NCBI RefSeq assembly: GCF_900106525.1
Contig: NZ_FNOG01000003.1
Coordinates: 1-64,000, forward strand
Origin: Lysobacter enzymogenes
GTDB taxonomy: Bacteria > Pseudomonadota > Gammaproteobacteria > Xanthomonadales > Xanthomonadaceae
Direction of reading: 5' to 3'
Length of the DNA stretch: 64,000 nt
Shown: positions 12,910 through 22,985 of the stretch, piece by piece
Position numbering within the stretch: position 1 is the stretch's first letter
Layout of the letters: every line of letters starts with the position of its first letter
Notes under the pieces: model-generated
Seen by the model: only the letters and a program-made list of their open reading frames with translations
Told to the model about the DNA's origin: nothing
The model's database searches: none
Translations under genes and position numbers: made by a program

Positions 12910-14412
12910 ATGGAAAACAAGCGGTCTATGAAGGCGGCGCTGACCTCGACCATGGTCAAGGAGCAGTTTTCTTTCGCCCGTATTCCCATCATCGGTAGCA
13001 CGGGCAAGATCGTTAATTTTGCCCCGAATACGGACCAGAAGCGCTATGTGATCTTTGACTGTCATCGGGACGCCCCGGTGGGGTTCGGCGTAGCAGTCAA
13101 CCGGACCAGCATGAGCTACATCCTCAAGCGTCGGGTGGGCGCGCGGGTGATGAAGGCAACGATCGGCGATTGCCGGGACGTGCCGCTGGCCCAGGCACGG
13201 GAGATGGCCAAGGTCGCCTGGGAGGTCATGCGGACGACCCAAAAGACCCCGGCGGAGGTTCGGGATATCGCGAATGAGGATTTCCGGGTTGCGACGATGA
13301 CGGTGGCGGAGTGTCTGGCGATGTATCGCAAGCACCTGGTCGAGCGTGCCAAGCCGGCTAAGGACAGCAGCCTGCGGGGGCTGGAGCAGGCGCTTAAGCG
13401 CATCGGCCGGCCGGAGATCGACCTGGACGGGCGCGCCGTGGGCGACCTGATCACCGAGAAGCGGATCTTGGAGGCCTTCGACACGCTGGCCCGCGGCAAA
13501 AGGACCCTGGCCGCTGGCACTCAGCGCGCCAATCCCGATTCCAAGGCCTATGACCGTCCCACCGTCACGACGGCCGAGATTACTTTCCGCTGGGTCAGTC
13601 GGGCCGTGGGCTACTGCATGGACCGCGAAAAGCGGATCGCTGCCAACGGTGGTCGAGCGGCATCGCTGCAGGTCAATCCGTTCCAGGTGCTGCGCGAGGA
13701 AGGGCGCTATCGCACCCGGGAGCAGCTGGAGGCTCATTACGAGGCCACCGGCGCGCGTAACCCTCTTCAATTGAGGGATGGTTCCTTGGGGCGTTTCTTG
13801 GAAGCGCTCTGGGACAAACGCAAGGTCGATAACCACCGAACGGCGTGCGACTACCTGCTGCTGACATTGCTGTGGGGCACCCGGCGGGGGGAAGCCGCGC
13901 CTTTGCGATGGCGTCATCGGATTAGCAGGGAGCAGGCGAGTGTCTGCTCTTGGGTCGACCTGAAGGCAGGGTGGGTCTCGTTCTTCGATACGAAGAATGG
14001 GGCCACCCATACTTTGCCGTTGGCGCCGGCGGCTCGGCGGATCCTTATGCTTCGAGGAGAAGCCTCACAGGAAAGCGCCGCGCCCTGGGTCTTCCCTGCC
14101 AGGAGCGGAAAGGCGGCTCAAGGGCACTATTTGGATAGCAAGGCGATCCTCCAGGGGCTTAAAGCGAGCGGTGGGATCGAAGAGCTGAGGACACACGATT
14201 TGCGACGGACCTTCGCGACAGTCGCAGAGGAAATGACATCTTATGCGGTGGTCAAGCGGCTGCTTAACCACCGGGATTTGCGAGATGTAACGGGGCGGTA
14301 TCCCCGGGTGGATGATGCGCGGCTGCTGGAAGAGTTGGCGCGGGTCGAGCTGGCAATTCTCCAGTCCGTGGAGAACGTCCGAATCGCGTTGCTGCCGCCG
14401 AGATTGTCCTAG
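12910..14412 (+). CDS. int: Tyrosine recombinase (integrase) of the island
   Basis: A 500-residue phage-type integrase that should excise and insert the island at mutS. The N-terminal part (about 20-125) resembles an arm-binding domain, and a core-binding SAM-like region follows (about 130-300). The catalytic set is visible: R325/R326 in LLWGTRRGEA, H429 and R432 in THDLRRTF, H454 in LLNHRD, and the nucleophile Y464 in TGRYPRV. Length is usual for island integrases. The gene lies at the very end of the element, reading away from mutS, as expected for an att-adjacent integrase. Confidence 0.95.
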   Translation: MENKRSMKAALTSTMVKEQFSFARIPIIGSTGKIVNFAPNTDQKRYVIFDCHRDAPVGFGVAVNRTSMSYILKRRVGARVMKATIGDCRDVPLAQAREMAKVAWEVMRTTQKTPAEVRDIANEDFRVATMTVAECLAMYRKHLVERAKPAKDSSLRGLEQALKRIGRPEIDLDGRAVGDLITEKRILEAFDTLARGKRTLAAGTQRANPDSKAYDRPTVTTAEITFRWVSRAVGYCMDREKRIAANGGRAASLQVNPFQVLREEGRYRTREQLEAHYEATGARNPLQLRDGSLGRFLEALWDKRKVDNHRTACDYLLLTLLWGTRRGEAAPLRWRHRISREQASVCSWVDLKAGWVSFFDTKNGATHTLPLAPAARRILMLRGEASQESAAPWVFPARSGKAAQGHYLDSKAILQGLKASGGIEELRTHDLRRTFATVAEEMTSYAVVKRLLNHRDLRDVTGRYPRVDDARLLEELARVELAILQSVENVRIALLPPRLS

Positions 14413-14562
14413 ATGCGCCTGAGAAGCCGTTTTTCATGAAGTCTTAAGGCGTCCTAGAGCCGAGGCAGCTGGCAGACTTTGTGGGGCAGATGGACAGCGC
14501 GCAGTCCAAGGATACGAGTTTTGTGATGTTGGAGTATTCCAATTTCACCCTGAGGATTGGTT

Positions 14563-15138
14563 ATGTCTTCTGATGATCTTGATCGGATCCGCGCGCGCTT
14601 GGCCTTGTTGCCGTCCGACACTGCCTTTACTTCAGCCGAAGCAGCCATCTACACCGGGCGTAGCACTCGAACCCTGAAGCGCGCGATCGATGCTGGCGTA
14701 GGGCCCAAGCGTGAAAAGAACCCTGACGTCTCGGGACGGGGTGCCACCAACCGCCATACGCGCTATCGCAAGGCTGACCTGGATGCGTGGCGAGAGAGCT
14801 TGGTCTCATTCGCCACCGACTTCCGGAGCTTTGATGACCTAACCGCCGATGCGCCGTGGATGCTTGTCGGCGAGCAGTTAACGGGGCATCTGCTCGACCT
14901 GGAGAGTGTGGAGGCCATCCTGGAGGCAATGGCTGCCAACACGGTGATCTTCCTGAGGCTGGAGGAAGCGCTGCAACAGTCGTGGGCATCGGATGATCTC
15001 CGGAGACCGTATCAAAACGCTTTCGAAGCAGTCTGCCGGGAGGCAGTGCGGGCGGCTGCGGATGCCGCGCAGCGGGATGCTCTGGAGGCCGAGACGGGGC
15101 CAGCGTTAGGTGAGGGAAGGGGGCCGTTGAGGCCATGA
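14563..15138 (+). CDS. Excisionase/AlpA-like helix-turn-helix protein
   Basis: The ATG at 14563 (MSSDDLDRIRARL) follows TGAGG by 7 bases and gives 191 residues. Residues about 20-75 (FTSAEAAIYTGRSTRTLKRA, then RYRKADLDAW) match a MerR/AlpA-type winged helix domain used by excisionases and prophage regulators. The remaining 115 residues are helical and not recognised. Sitting directly after the integrase, it is a good candidate for recombination directionality factor or regulator of the island. It is longer than a classic Xis, so a separate regulatory role is possible. Confidence 0.75.
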   Translation: MSSDDLDRIRARLALLPSDTAFTSAEAAIYTGRSTRTLKRAIDAGVGPKREKNPDVSGRGATNRHTRYRKADLDAWRESLVSFATDFRSFDDLTADAPWMLVGEQLTGHLLDLESVEAILEAMAANTVIFLRLEEALQQSWASDDLRRPYQNAFEAVCREAVRAAADAAQRDALEAETGPALGEGRGPLRP

Positions 15139-15257
15139 TCCCGTGCAGCGACGCTAAAGGGGCTACCCAAGAGAGTGGGATCTGATTTGACAGCTCTATG
15201 CACCATGGAAGAGAGAAGCGTGCGCTTTCGTCAAAGTTAATGAGGATAAGAGAACAG

Positions 15258-16706
15258 ATGCCTGTGGTGGGAAAAGAGCGGCGGGTCGCTGTGGCTGAGG
15301 ATCGGCAGTATGACGAGGTGCTTGATCGGGAGACGGGACGGACCGTCTCTCTCAATGAATTTTTGAGCGACGCCTGCTATGGGGCGATCGTCGAGGATAA
15401 GCGGGTGGCCTTGGAGAACGAGTTGGTCGAGGGGCGCGAACGCTACGTCTGCTTGGACTGCAAGAAGGCCATGGTATTGCGGTCGCTTCGGACGAGAGAC
15501 AAGACTGAGGATCGCTTCTACTTCCGTCATCGGGCCGACGATGGCGTGTGCACGGGACGCAAGGGATTGTCTCCGGCCGCGATCTGTGCACGGAAGTTCG
15601 ACAGTGCCAAGGAAGGGGCTCAACACAAGTTGTTTAAGCGCTTGGTCGAAGAGAGCCTCGTCGTGGATCCGAGGTTCACAGATACCCAGACTGAAGCGCG
15701 CTGGAAAGACGTCGACGGGGTGCGCTGGCGTCAGCCTGATGTGCAAACCGGTTGGCAAGGGCGACGAGTAGCTTTCGAAGTGCAGCTGTCAACGACCTTT
15801 TTGCATGTTATCGCCGAGCGCATGAGCTTCTATCGGAGAAACGCTGGGGATCTGCTTTGGTTGTTTCGGGATCTGGATCCAGATGCCTTCAGGCTGGCGG
15901 AAGATGACATCTTCTATTCGAATAACCGCAACGCTTTCCGGGTTGGCCTGGATACGTTGGCGCGTTCCCAGCAGGAGGGGCGTTTTATGTTGGCGTGTGC
16001 TTGGCACGAGCCTTATCTGGAACAAGGAGTCCTAAAGGAGCGCTTGCAGCGAGAGATCGTGGGCTTTGATGAGCTCACGTTTGATGTGAGCTCAGGCGGG
16101 GTGCCGCGAGCCTATTTTTACGATTACGACGCGGGTTTGGCGACGGCTATTCAGCAGCAAGAGCAGGATCGAAAGGCTGCAGCGGACGCCTGTGACCAAG
16201 CCTTGCGCGATGACCTGGAGAAAGCTGTTCTGACTTTCTCAATGGCTACGGATGGCAATGGCGACTGGCAGTCGCTTCGCAATCGATTTCGACAACGTGG
16301 GCTAAGCCTGCCCGAGCAGCTTTATTGCGACGGAGGGCCGTTCTATCTGCTCCAAGCCGCCTACTCGGCAAAACATGGACGGCCTGTGGCTTGCAGGCTC
16401 AAAAATCTAATGGGTTTGGCCAATAGTCTATTCAATCTCCACAAAAATACGTTGTGGGTGCTTTCGGTCATGTTGGGCCACTTCGATCGCGGCCAAGACC
16501 TAATTGCGAATGGCAACCTTGAAGGGTGGAAGAAAAAGCGGGACGAATACCGCGAAGGCTGGTTTCAGGGGGATCCGGCATACGAGCCAGAGCGCCGCCA
16601 TGACGATCTTTTGGCTTTCCTCTTTCCCAGTGCGGCTGATGCATTGAGGCGGTCGCCAGGACTGACGGAGAGGCTACGACGCCAGCGCGTTTCGACCAGG
16701 CCTTAA
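15258..16706 (+). CDS. CoiA-like nuclease-family protein
   Basis: I prefer the ATG at 15258 (482 residues), where AAGAGA lies just upstream; an in-frame ATG at 15198 has no ribosome binding site. The N-terminal region has a probable zinc knuckle (C65 and C68 in YVCLDCKKAM, H91 in FYFRHR, C98). The centre has a PD-(D/E)XK-type pattern: D161 in WRQPDV and E174-V-Q176 in RVAFEVQLS, followed by ERMSFYR, as in the CoiA competence/nuclease family. The long C-terminal half is not recognised. The next genes are an SbcD/SbcC-like pair 200 bp downstream, suggesting a DNA-processing or defence locus. Confidence 0.7.
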   Translation: MPVVGKERRVAVAEDRQYDEVLDRETGRTVSLNEFLSDACYGAIVEDKRVALENELVEGRERYVCLDCKKAMVLRSLRTRDKTEDRFYFRHRADDGVCTGRKGLSPAAICARKFDSAKEGAQHKLFKRLVEESLVVDPRFTDTQTEARWKDVDGVRWRQPDVQTGWQGRRVAFEVQLSTTFLHVIAERMSFYRRNAGDLLWLFRDLDPDAFRLAEDDIFYSNNRNAFRVGLDTLARSQQEGRFMLACAWHEPYLEQGVLKERLQREIVGFDELTFDVSSGGVPRAYFYDYDAGLATAIQQQEQDRKAAADACDQALRDDLEKAVLTFSMATDGNGDWQSLRNRFRQRGLSLPEQLYCDGGPFYLLQAAYSAKHGRPVACRLKNLMGLANSLFNLHKNTLWVLSVMLGHFDRGQDLIANGNLEGWKKKRDEYREGWFQGDPAYEPERRHDDLLAFLFPSAADALRRSPGLTERLRRQRVSTRP

Positions 16707-16908
16707 ATGAGGAGGCTTTCGGGCCATGCGCGGGCAAAGGCTGGAGAAGAGGTATCTTTTTGTTCAGTGGGCAGCTGGCTGGGTCGGGAATACCGCGTCG
16801 ACGCGAGTTCCCATTTGGTGTGGGGCGCGGTAATGGTTCAGCAGGCCACGGCGTTGATAGGGTGCTGATCAAGTAGGGCGATCCACGGGCGCCCAAGACA
16901 GGGACGAC

Positions 16909-18018
16909 ATGAAGCTCATTCATACAGCGGATTGGCAGCTCGGTAAGGCTTTCGGGCGCTTTGAACCGGAGGTGCGCAGCGCGCTGTCCGAAGCACGTTT
17001 CGAAGCGATTGATGCCATCGGAAGGGCGGCCAGCGAGCACGGCGCCGAGCATGTCTTGGTTGCTGGCGACATCTTCGACACCGAAGGCCCGGAAGACCGA
17101 ACCATCGTTCAAGCGATATCCCGGATGGAGCGCCACCCGTGCCGATGGTGGCTGCTGCCGGGCAATCACGACTTCGTGCGTAACGACGGGCTCTGGGATC
17201 GAGTGCGCAAGCGCGCCAGCGATAGCCTCATCGTCCTGTCGGAAGCCCAGCCTCACGAGCTTGAGCCGGGAGTGTGGCTCCTGCCGGCGCCGCTGACCCA
17301 CCGGCTCAACCTGGATGACCCCACTGATGCATTCGATGCGATGGAGACGCCGGGTGCCCGGCTGCGGATCGGCCTGGCCCACGGTTCCATCCGGGATTTC
17401 GGGTCCCGCGGCGAAGCACCGAACCAGCTCGCCCCCGATCGCGCCCGTCGTTCCAACCTGGACTACCTGGCGCTGGGCGATTGGCACGGGGTGCTGGAGG
17501 TCGATGCCCGGACCTGGTATTCGGGCACCCCTGAGACGGATCGCTTCAAGCGGGATGCGCCGGGACAGGCGTTGCTCGTCGATCTGGAGCCAGGGCGCGA
17601 GCCGGAGGTCACCTCGGTGCAGACAGGGCGCTTTTGTTGGCTCACGCGCGATTGGGCCGTGAACGACTTGGCGGACTTCGATGCCCAGTGCGGCGCCCTG
17701 ATGAGCACGCTCGATCCTTCGAACACGCTCCTCGATCTGTCCCTAAGCGGTATCACGAACCTGGGGGATCGCTCGGGCATCCTCAGCAAGCTGGAGAACG
17801 AGATCGCGCACCGGCTGCGCTACCTGGAAGTGCATGCATCGGAATTGGTGGGGCGCCCCACCCCGGAGGACTTGGCGACGCTGTCCATGGAAGGCGTCCT
17901 GGGCATCGCGGCGGCCAAGCTCAATGCCCGGATCGAGGCAGGCGGACCCGATGCGGTGCTGGCTCGCCGTGCCTTGGAGCGGTTGTTCGTCGAATACAGC
18001 CGGGGAGAGGCCGCATGA
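16909..18018 (+). CDS. SbcD/Mre11-like metallophosphoesterase
   Basis: A 369-residue calcineurin-like nuclease subunit. The phosphoesterase motifs are present: HTADWQLG (D8, with Q10 where Mre11 usually has His), VAGDIFD (D54), LPGNHD (N86, H87), GLAHGS and LGDWHG. The His-to-Gln change in motif I may alter metal binding, although related proteins with ADWQLG are known to me. It overlaps the next gene by 4 bases (ATGA), so the two are translated together and should form an SbcCD/YhaO-YhaN-like complex that cuts DNA ends or hairpins. Confidence 0.88.
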   Translation: MKLIHTADWQLGKAFGRFEPEVRSALSEARFEAIDAIGRAASEHGAEHVLVAGDIFDTEGPEDRTIVQAISRMERHPCRWWLLPGNHDFVRNDGLWDRVRKRASDSLIVLSEAQPHELEPGVWLLPAPLTHRLNLDDPTDAFDAMETPGARLRIGLAHGSIRDFGSRGEAPNQLAPDRARRSNLDYLALGDWHGVLEVDARTWYSGTPETDRFKRDAPGQALLVDLEPGREPEVTSVQTGRFCWLTRDWAVNDLADFDAQCGALMSTLDPSNTLLDLSLSGITNLGDRSGILSKLENEIAHRLRYLEVHASELVGRPTPEDLATLSMEGVLGIAAAKLNARIEAGGPDAVLARRALERLFVEYSRGEAA

Positions 18019-20657
18019 GCCTGCGTCTTCGTCGGATCGCCATCGACAATTTTCGCAAGTTCCGTCAGCCGGTAGTGATTGAAGGCCTGACCGACGGTTT
18101 GAACATCCTGATCGAGCCGAACGAGACCGGCAAATCGACCTTGCTGGAAGCGCTGCGGGCGGCGTTTTTCATGAAGTATTCGACCAAAAGCCAACTGGCC
18201 CAATCGTATGCGCCGCACGGGGATGCGGTTGCTCCTTCCATCAAGGCGGAGTTCCAGGTGGGCGGCGACCGCTGGTCGGTCAGCAAGCGCTTCCTGAAAA
18301 GCCCCATGGTCGAGGTCGAGGGACCGCAAGGGCGAGCGCAAGGCGAGGAGGCGGAGACCCGGCTCCACACCTTGCTCGGGTCGGTGAAAGATGGGCGTGG
18401 CGCCGGCGACAGTTCGAACTACGGAACGCTCGGCTTGTTGTGGGTCGTCCAGACCGACGCGTTGGCCGTCAAAGCGCCCGGACAGCTCGTTCGCGACCGA
18501 ATTCGGTCGACCCTGGAGGCCGAGGTCGGCTCCATCATGGGTGGCCCGGCCTATCAGCGCGTTCGCAGTGGGGTCGACGAGCAGTTCGGCCGATACTGGA
18601 CCCCGACCGCACAAAGGCGCGGCCCGCAAAAAGACGCCCGTGATCGTCTGGAGCTCGCTGAAAAAGCGGCCAGCGACGCCGCAACCCGCTTGGCCGGCCT
18701 GGAACAGGCATTCTCGGACCTCGAAGCCGAACGCACCAAGCTGAAGGTCGTGCTGCGCGACATCGCCGACGACACCGATGCGCAGACCCGGAAAGACCTG
18801 GTCGCGTCGCTGGAGGTAGCCCGTAGCGCCGCGCAGGTGCTGGCGACCCGAAAGGCGGAGCATGAGGTGGCCGACTCCAAGGTCCGCACGCTGGAGGATC
18901 TGGACGAGCGCCATCGTCACGCCATCCAGAACCAGAGCGCAGCCCAAGCGGCCCTTGCTCAGGTGCAGGAGCAGCGCGGGGCGCTTCGGGAGGATCTGAC
19001 TCAGGCCGAGCGGGGTGCTGAGCAGGCGCGCATCGCGCTCGAAGGCGCGCGTGCGCAACGCCTTAAGGCGCATACCGCGCTTCGAGCGGGCGAAGCGCGG
19101 GCAGAGGCGGCCCAGCGCAGGGCCGCTCTGGTGGCAGCCCGCAACCGCCACCAGGAGCTGTTGGCGCTGGAGGCTCAGCTCGCCGCGGCCCGCGCGGTGG
19201 TCGCGACCATGGTCCCCGCGGAGACGCTGGAGAAGCTGGATGAGAACGAGCGTGCTATTGGCCAGGCCCAGGCCGTCCTCGACGCCGGCGCGACCCGTAT
19301 CCGGGCCGAGGGGGACACTGGGGGGCTGCTGGTCGACGGCGAGCCATTGGGGACCCAGGAGCGGACGATCACGCGTGAGACCCGCATCCAGGTGAGCGGC
19401 GCTGAGATCGTGATCTTGCCTCCGCCTGGCACCACAAGCGCTCAGGAGCGGCTCAACGCGGCCCTGGAGCGGCAGCAGGCGGCGCTACGCGACCTGGGGC
19501 TCCCCGATGTCGTGGCCGCTCGCGCCAGCCACGACCGCGGACGTGATGCGATGGGCGAAGTCCAGACCCTTCAAGCACGGATCGCTGCGGCTACCCCGGC
19601 GGATGATCGGTTGGGCCTGGCGGCCGGAGCGGATGCACTGAAGGCGCTCCTGGCAGACGCGGTTCAGGACGACGATGGGGGCAGCGGCGAGCCGCCGGAC
19701 ATCGATGCGCTGAGGGCGACGGCGAGGGCTGCGGAGGATACGGTGGCTCGGGCAGAGGGTATCCAAGAGAGCGCCATGGCCACCCTGCGTCGGGCCGAAG
19801 AGGCGCATTCGCCGCTGGTCACCACTGAGGCGGAGCGACGTAGCGATCTGGCCCACATCATGACAGAGATCCGAGGCATTGAAGGCCGAACGGAGTTCGC
19901 CACTTTAGCCACAGGGCTGGCGGACGCTCGCACAGCCCGGGCGGGAGCCGCGGTTCGTTGGGAAGAAGCCCAGCAGAATGCGACGGTGCATGACCAGGAC
20001 GCAATCAAGCGGAAAATTGAAGCGATCGACGCGCGCGAGCGTGCAGCGTCCGAAAGGCGTGCCAAGTTGGAGAAAGAGATCGCCCGCCTGGGTGGCACAA
20101 TCGAGAGCGAAGGCGGCAAGGGGTTGGCCGAGCGCGAGGCGGCCGCTCGCGATGAAGTAGGCGCCGCGCGCGCAGCCCTGGAGCGTGTCACCGAGGACGC
20201 AGAGGTGATCAAGCTGTTACGCGACACGCTCGACGAGGCGCGCAACGAAACCTCCGCGAAGTTCGTCGGGCCGGTGGCCCAGCAGGCCCGGCGTTACATC
20301 GAGCGACTGTTGCCGGGCTGCGAACTGGTGTTCTCCGAGGAGCTGCAGTTGGAGGCCGTGAAGCGCGCAGGAGTAAGTGAGGGCTGCGAGGATCTGTCGC
20401 ACGGCACTCAGGAGCAACTCGCCGTGTTGACGCGGATTGCGTTTGCCGATCTCTTGCTGGCTCAAGGGCAACCCGTTTCCTTGATCTTGGACGACCCGTT
20501 CGCCTATTCGGACGATGCCCGGCTGGATCTGATGATCGATATCCTCAATGAAGTCTCGGAACGGATGCAGGTGATTGTGTTGACCTGCCGCGATCGAGCA
20601 TTCCGGCATGTGCCGGCGACGCGCGTGGCGATCAATGCGGCCATTGAAGCGACCTGA
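18015..20657 (+). CDS. SbcC/Rad50/YhaN-like coiled-coil ATPase
   Basis: The ATG at 18015 overlaps the SbcD-like stop and gives 880 residues. The N-terminal lobe has Walker A EPNETGKS (34-41). Long heptad-rich coiled coils run from about 210 to 480 and 560 to 770. The C-terminal lobe has the ABC signature LSHGTQEQL and Walker B VSLILDDPF followed by the TCRD loop. No CxxC zinc hook was seen at the coiled-coil turn. It is shorter than E. coli SbcC and closer to YhaN-type proteins. It partners the preceding nuclease. As cargo it may degrade foreign DNA; a repair role is the alternative. Confidence 0.88.
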   Translation: MSLRLRRIAIDNFRKFRQPVVIEGLTDGLNILIEPNETGKSTLLEALRAAFFMKYSTKSQLAQSYAPHGDAVAPSIKAEFQVGGDRWSVSKRFLKSPMVEVEGPQGRAQGEEAETRLHTLLGSVKDGRGAGDSSNYGTLGLLWVVQTDALAVKAPGQLVRDRIRSTLEAEVGSIMGGPAYQRVRSGVDEQFGRYWTPTAQRRGPQKDARDRLELAEKAASDAATRLAGLEQAFSDLEAERTKLKVVLRDIADDTDAQTRKDLVASLEVARSAAQVLATRKAEHEVADSKVRTLEDLDERHRHAIQNQSAAQAALAQVQEQRGALREDLTQAERGAEQARIALEGARAQRLKAHTALRAGEARAEAAQRRAALVAARNRHQELLALEAQLAAARAVVATMVPAETLEKLDENERAIGQAQAVLDAGATRIRAEGDTGGLLVDGEPLGTQERTITRETRIQVSGAEIVILPPPGTTSAQERLNAALERQQAALRDLGLPDVVAARASHDRGRDAMGEVQTLQARIAAATPADDRLGLAAGADALKALLADAVQDDDGGSGEPPDIDALRATARAAEDTVARAEGIQESAMATLRRAEEAHSPLVTTEAERRSDLAHIMTEIRGIEGRTEFATLATGLADARTARAGAAVRWEEAQQNATVHDQDAIKRKIEAIDARERAASERRAKLEKEIARLGGTIESEGGKGLAEREAAARDEVGAARAALERVTEDAEVIKLLRDTLDEARNETSAKFVGPVAQQARRYIERLLPGCELVFSEELQLEAVKRAGVSEGCEDLSHGTQEQLAVLTRIAFADLLLAQGQPVSLILDDPFAYSDDARLDLMIDILNEVSERMQVIVLTCRDRAFRHVPATRVAINAAIEAT

Positions 20658-20841
20658 CCAGCGGCTTGGGGAGTCGTAGCCTCCTCTACAGCCTTCTCCC
20701 AGGTCCTGAGAAAGTTTCCGCCGAAGCTGGCAACGACTGTCAGCATTGGAGGACCGCTATGGCTCGGCATGCTGTGCGAGGGTACTCGCATGCTTTGGAA
20801 GGCTCGAAAAATATCTCTGAAAAAAGCAGAGGGGACTGATC

Positions 20842-21279
20842 ATGCCCACCTACACCCTGAGGTATGAACTCTACTTTCTGAACACCTGCGAGTTCGAGGT
20901 TAAGGCTAATACGATCGATGAGGCGATCGCTGCGGCTAAGGAAATTGAGCCCAAATCACAAGGAAATTGGAGGGGGCAGTCTGACACCACGACTAAGCCG
21001 CGATTGCAGTCGGTGCGCAATAAGAATGGAGTGGAGCTTGTATGCGTCGACAATCCCTTCTATGTGCCTCGTGGCGAATTGGAAGCTTGCCTGACGGATC
21101 AATGGGGCCGCGATCCTGAACTGGCGCACCCGGATAAGCACTGGGTCGCCGAGATTCGGAGGCATATGGCGATGTGGGAGCGCGTTGCGCCTGAAATCAC
21201 CAAGGAAGGGCGCGCTCACATGAAGCGCGACGCAAAGCGGTTGTGTCGTGGTCGTAAGAAGGGGAAGGGCGGCCGCTAG
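20842..21279 (+). CDS. Hypothetical protein with basic tail
   Basis: 145 residues, ATG after AGAGGGG with 7-base spacing. The N-terminus (YTLRYELYFLNTCEFEVKAN) looks like a beta strand pair, followed by a helix (IDEAIAAAKEI). The C-terminus is Lys/Arg-rich (RDAKRLCRGRKKGKGG), suggesting nucleic-acid contact. No family is recognised. It is about 180 bp downstream of the SbcC-like gene and probably separately transcribed. Confidence 0.7.
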   Translation: MPTYTLRYELYFLNTCEFEVKANTIDEAIAAAKEIEPKSQGNWRGQSDTTTKPRLQSVRNKNGVELVCVDNPFYVPRGELEACLTDQWGRDPELAHPDKHWVAEIRRHMAMWERVAPEITKEGRAHMKRDAKRLCRGRKKGKGGR

Positions 21280-21389
21280 GGTCGATCGTCGCACGGATGC
21301 TTCGAGCCCAATGGTCTTGGCATAGGCTACAACCTAAAGCTACTTCAGCTTCAAGAGGCCGCCAGCCAGCGCAACGCGGTCCCCCGAGC

Positions 21390-22781
21390 TCAAGGATGCA
21401 ATTTACTGGGGTCACGCAGCGTTCTGGCGAACTGCCCCTTCGTATACGTCGGCAGGCTGACCGGGGGACTTAGAAGACTGAGCGCAGCCGACATCTTCTT
21501 CAGTGTGATTTCCTCCGGTTCCTCCTCGATATAGAACTTTTCGAGCGTAGGCGCTTCCGCGGTCAAGGTGTGTCCCGTGATCTTAGCGATCAGTGGCAAG
21601 GCCGCGCCCTTACGCTGCAATGTGGAAGAAACGAGATATCTGAAGCCATGGAATGACAGATATCGATCCGGCACGAACTGTCGCAGGTATGGGTTGAATT
21701 GCCTGCTGAATCCAGGCGCATAGCCCGTGCCATCGGGTTCGTCGGTCTTCGGGTTGATATGATGGCGAAGGTGCGGGAAAAGGCGGGAGTGAGGCAGCCG
21801 CTTGATGTCCTCTACGAAATCCAGAAGCCCCGCGTCCAATAGAGGTTGGGCGATCGGGATGATGCGAGCCGAAGACTTGCATTTCAGTTTCTGCCTGGAT
21901 CCATAGCCGCCTTTTCCGATGCGGTCGTCATCCGTAGTAATCCGGATATGAAAGCACCATATCCCATGAACGCATTCGACATCCTTGACCTTCAGCTGAG
22001 CGATCTCGTTGACGCGCGCGCCCGTGAATAGGCCGATCATTGGGATCCACCACAAGTGCGGAAGGGTCGCCCAATGGAGGAAGGTGTGACGGTCGAACAG
22101 GGCAGTCAGTTCGTTGTCTGTGAAGGATCGGCGCACTGTTGAGCGTTTTGCCCCGCCTACCTTCGTGTTAACGGCGTCGCACGGTGAATGTGAGATCGCG
22201 CGCTTCGTTTTTAGATGTTCGAAGAAGGTCGAGATGATCCGCATTCGGTAATGGATCGTGGAGTCAGCCGGCGGCGGTGTATTGGTGGCCCTACCTTCAG
22301 CCAGGATCTGCTGATCGGTCATTCCGCGCAATTCACGTCGCAGCAGGCGGGTGGAGGGCCACCACCGCATAGCATCCCAAAAGGCCACGATATGTTCGTG
22401 ATTGATTTGAGAGACGGGAACGTCCTCGCAGGACGCCAGAAAGATGCGCGCGGCTTGCTGGATGTTTCGCAGATGGCTGGTGCTGAGCCGACGTCGCTTG
22501 CACTCGTCTAGGTAGAGCCGCAGTTCCTGCGACAGCAGCCGGGTGGGAGCGGGATAAGGCAGGTCGGCCGGAAACATCGCATGGTTGCCGGTGCGTCGTC
22601 GCATGGTGCGTTCGAGCAGTGTTATGACGGTCTCGATGAAATTGATTGCGCCGTATCGATCCTTGATCTTGATGCCGCGCAGTCGCGCTCGACCGATTTG
22701 GAGCGTGTCGATGGTGAAGCCGACAGCATCAGGATCCCCAGCCTGCGGGTCTGACAGTTGGATGGCGGTGTTGATGTCCAC
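21390..22781 (-). CDS. Second tyrosine recombinase
   Basis: 463 residues, GTG start preceded by GAGG at 5 bases. The catalytic domain shows R in LFTGARVNEIAQL, H and R in FHGFRYL, H in ITGHT and a probable Tyr nucleophile in LEKFYIEEE. An N-terminal SAM-like region covers about 90-200. It is unlike the 12.9-kb integrase in length and sequence, and points the other way. It may be the remnant of a second element nested in the island, or a dedicated recombinase for a cargo segment. No matching att pair was found by eye. Confidence 0.9.
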   Translation of the reverse strand: MDINTAIQLSDPQAGDPDAVGFTIDTLQIGRARLRGIKIKDRYGAINFIETVITLLERTMRRRTGNHAMFPADLPYPAPTRLLSQELRLYLDECKRRRLSTSHLRNIQQAARIFLASCEDVPVSQINHEHIVAFWDAMRWWPSTRLLRRELRGMTDQQILAEGRATNTPPPADSTIHYRMRIISTFFEHLKTKRAISHSPCDAVNTKVGGAKRSTVRRSFTDNELTALFDRHTFLHWATLPHLWWIPMIGLFTGARVNEIAQLKVKDVECVHGIWCFHIRITTDDDRIGKGGYGSRQKLKCKSSARIIPIAQPLLDAGLLDFVEDIKRLPHSRLFPHLRHHINPKTDEPDGTGYAPGFSRQFNPYLRQFVPDRYLSFHGFRYLVSSTLQRKGAALPLIAKITGHTLTAEAPTLEKFYIEEEPEEITLKKMSAALSLLSPPVSLPTYTKGQFARTLRDPSKLHP

Positions 22782-22985
22782 GGTAGCCTCGTTTTTTGCG
22801 AGGTGGTCAACATGGATAGGGTCGAGTCGTTGTCAAGCGCGGTGGCGTCAATGAGCCGAGGTGTGCGGCTGGATGAGGCGCGGAATATCTTGAGTTGAGT
22901 CGGTGCCAGAAATCGGAGCGTCTTCAGCGTGAAATCAACGGCTGGTCGGGGGATAAATGTGCATACAGGCGCTATTGTTGTATTT

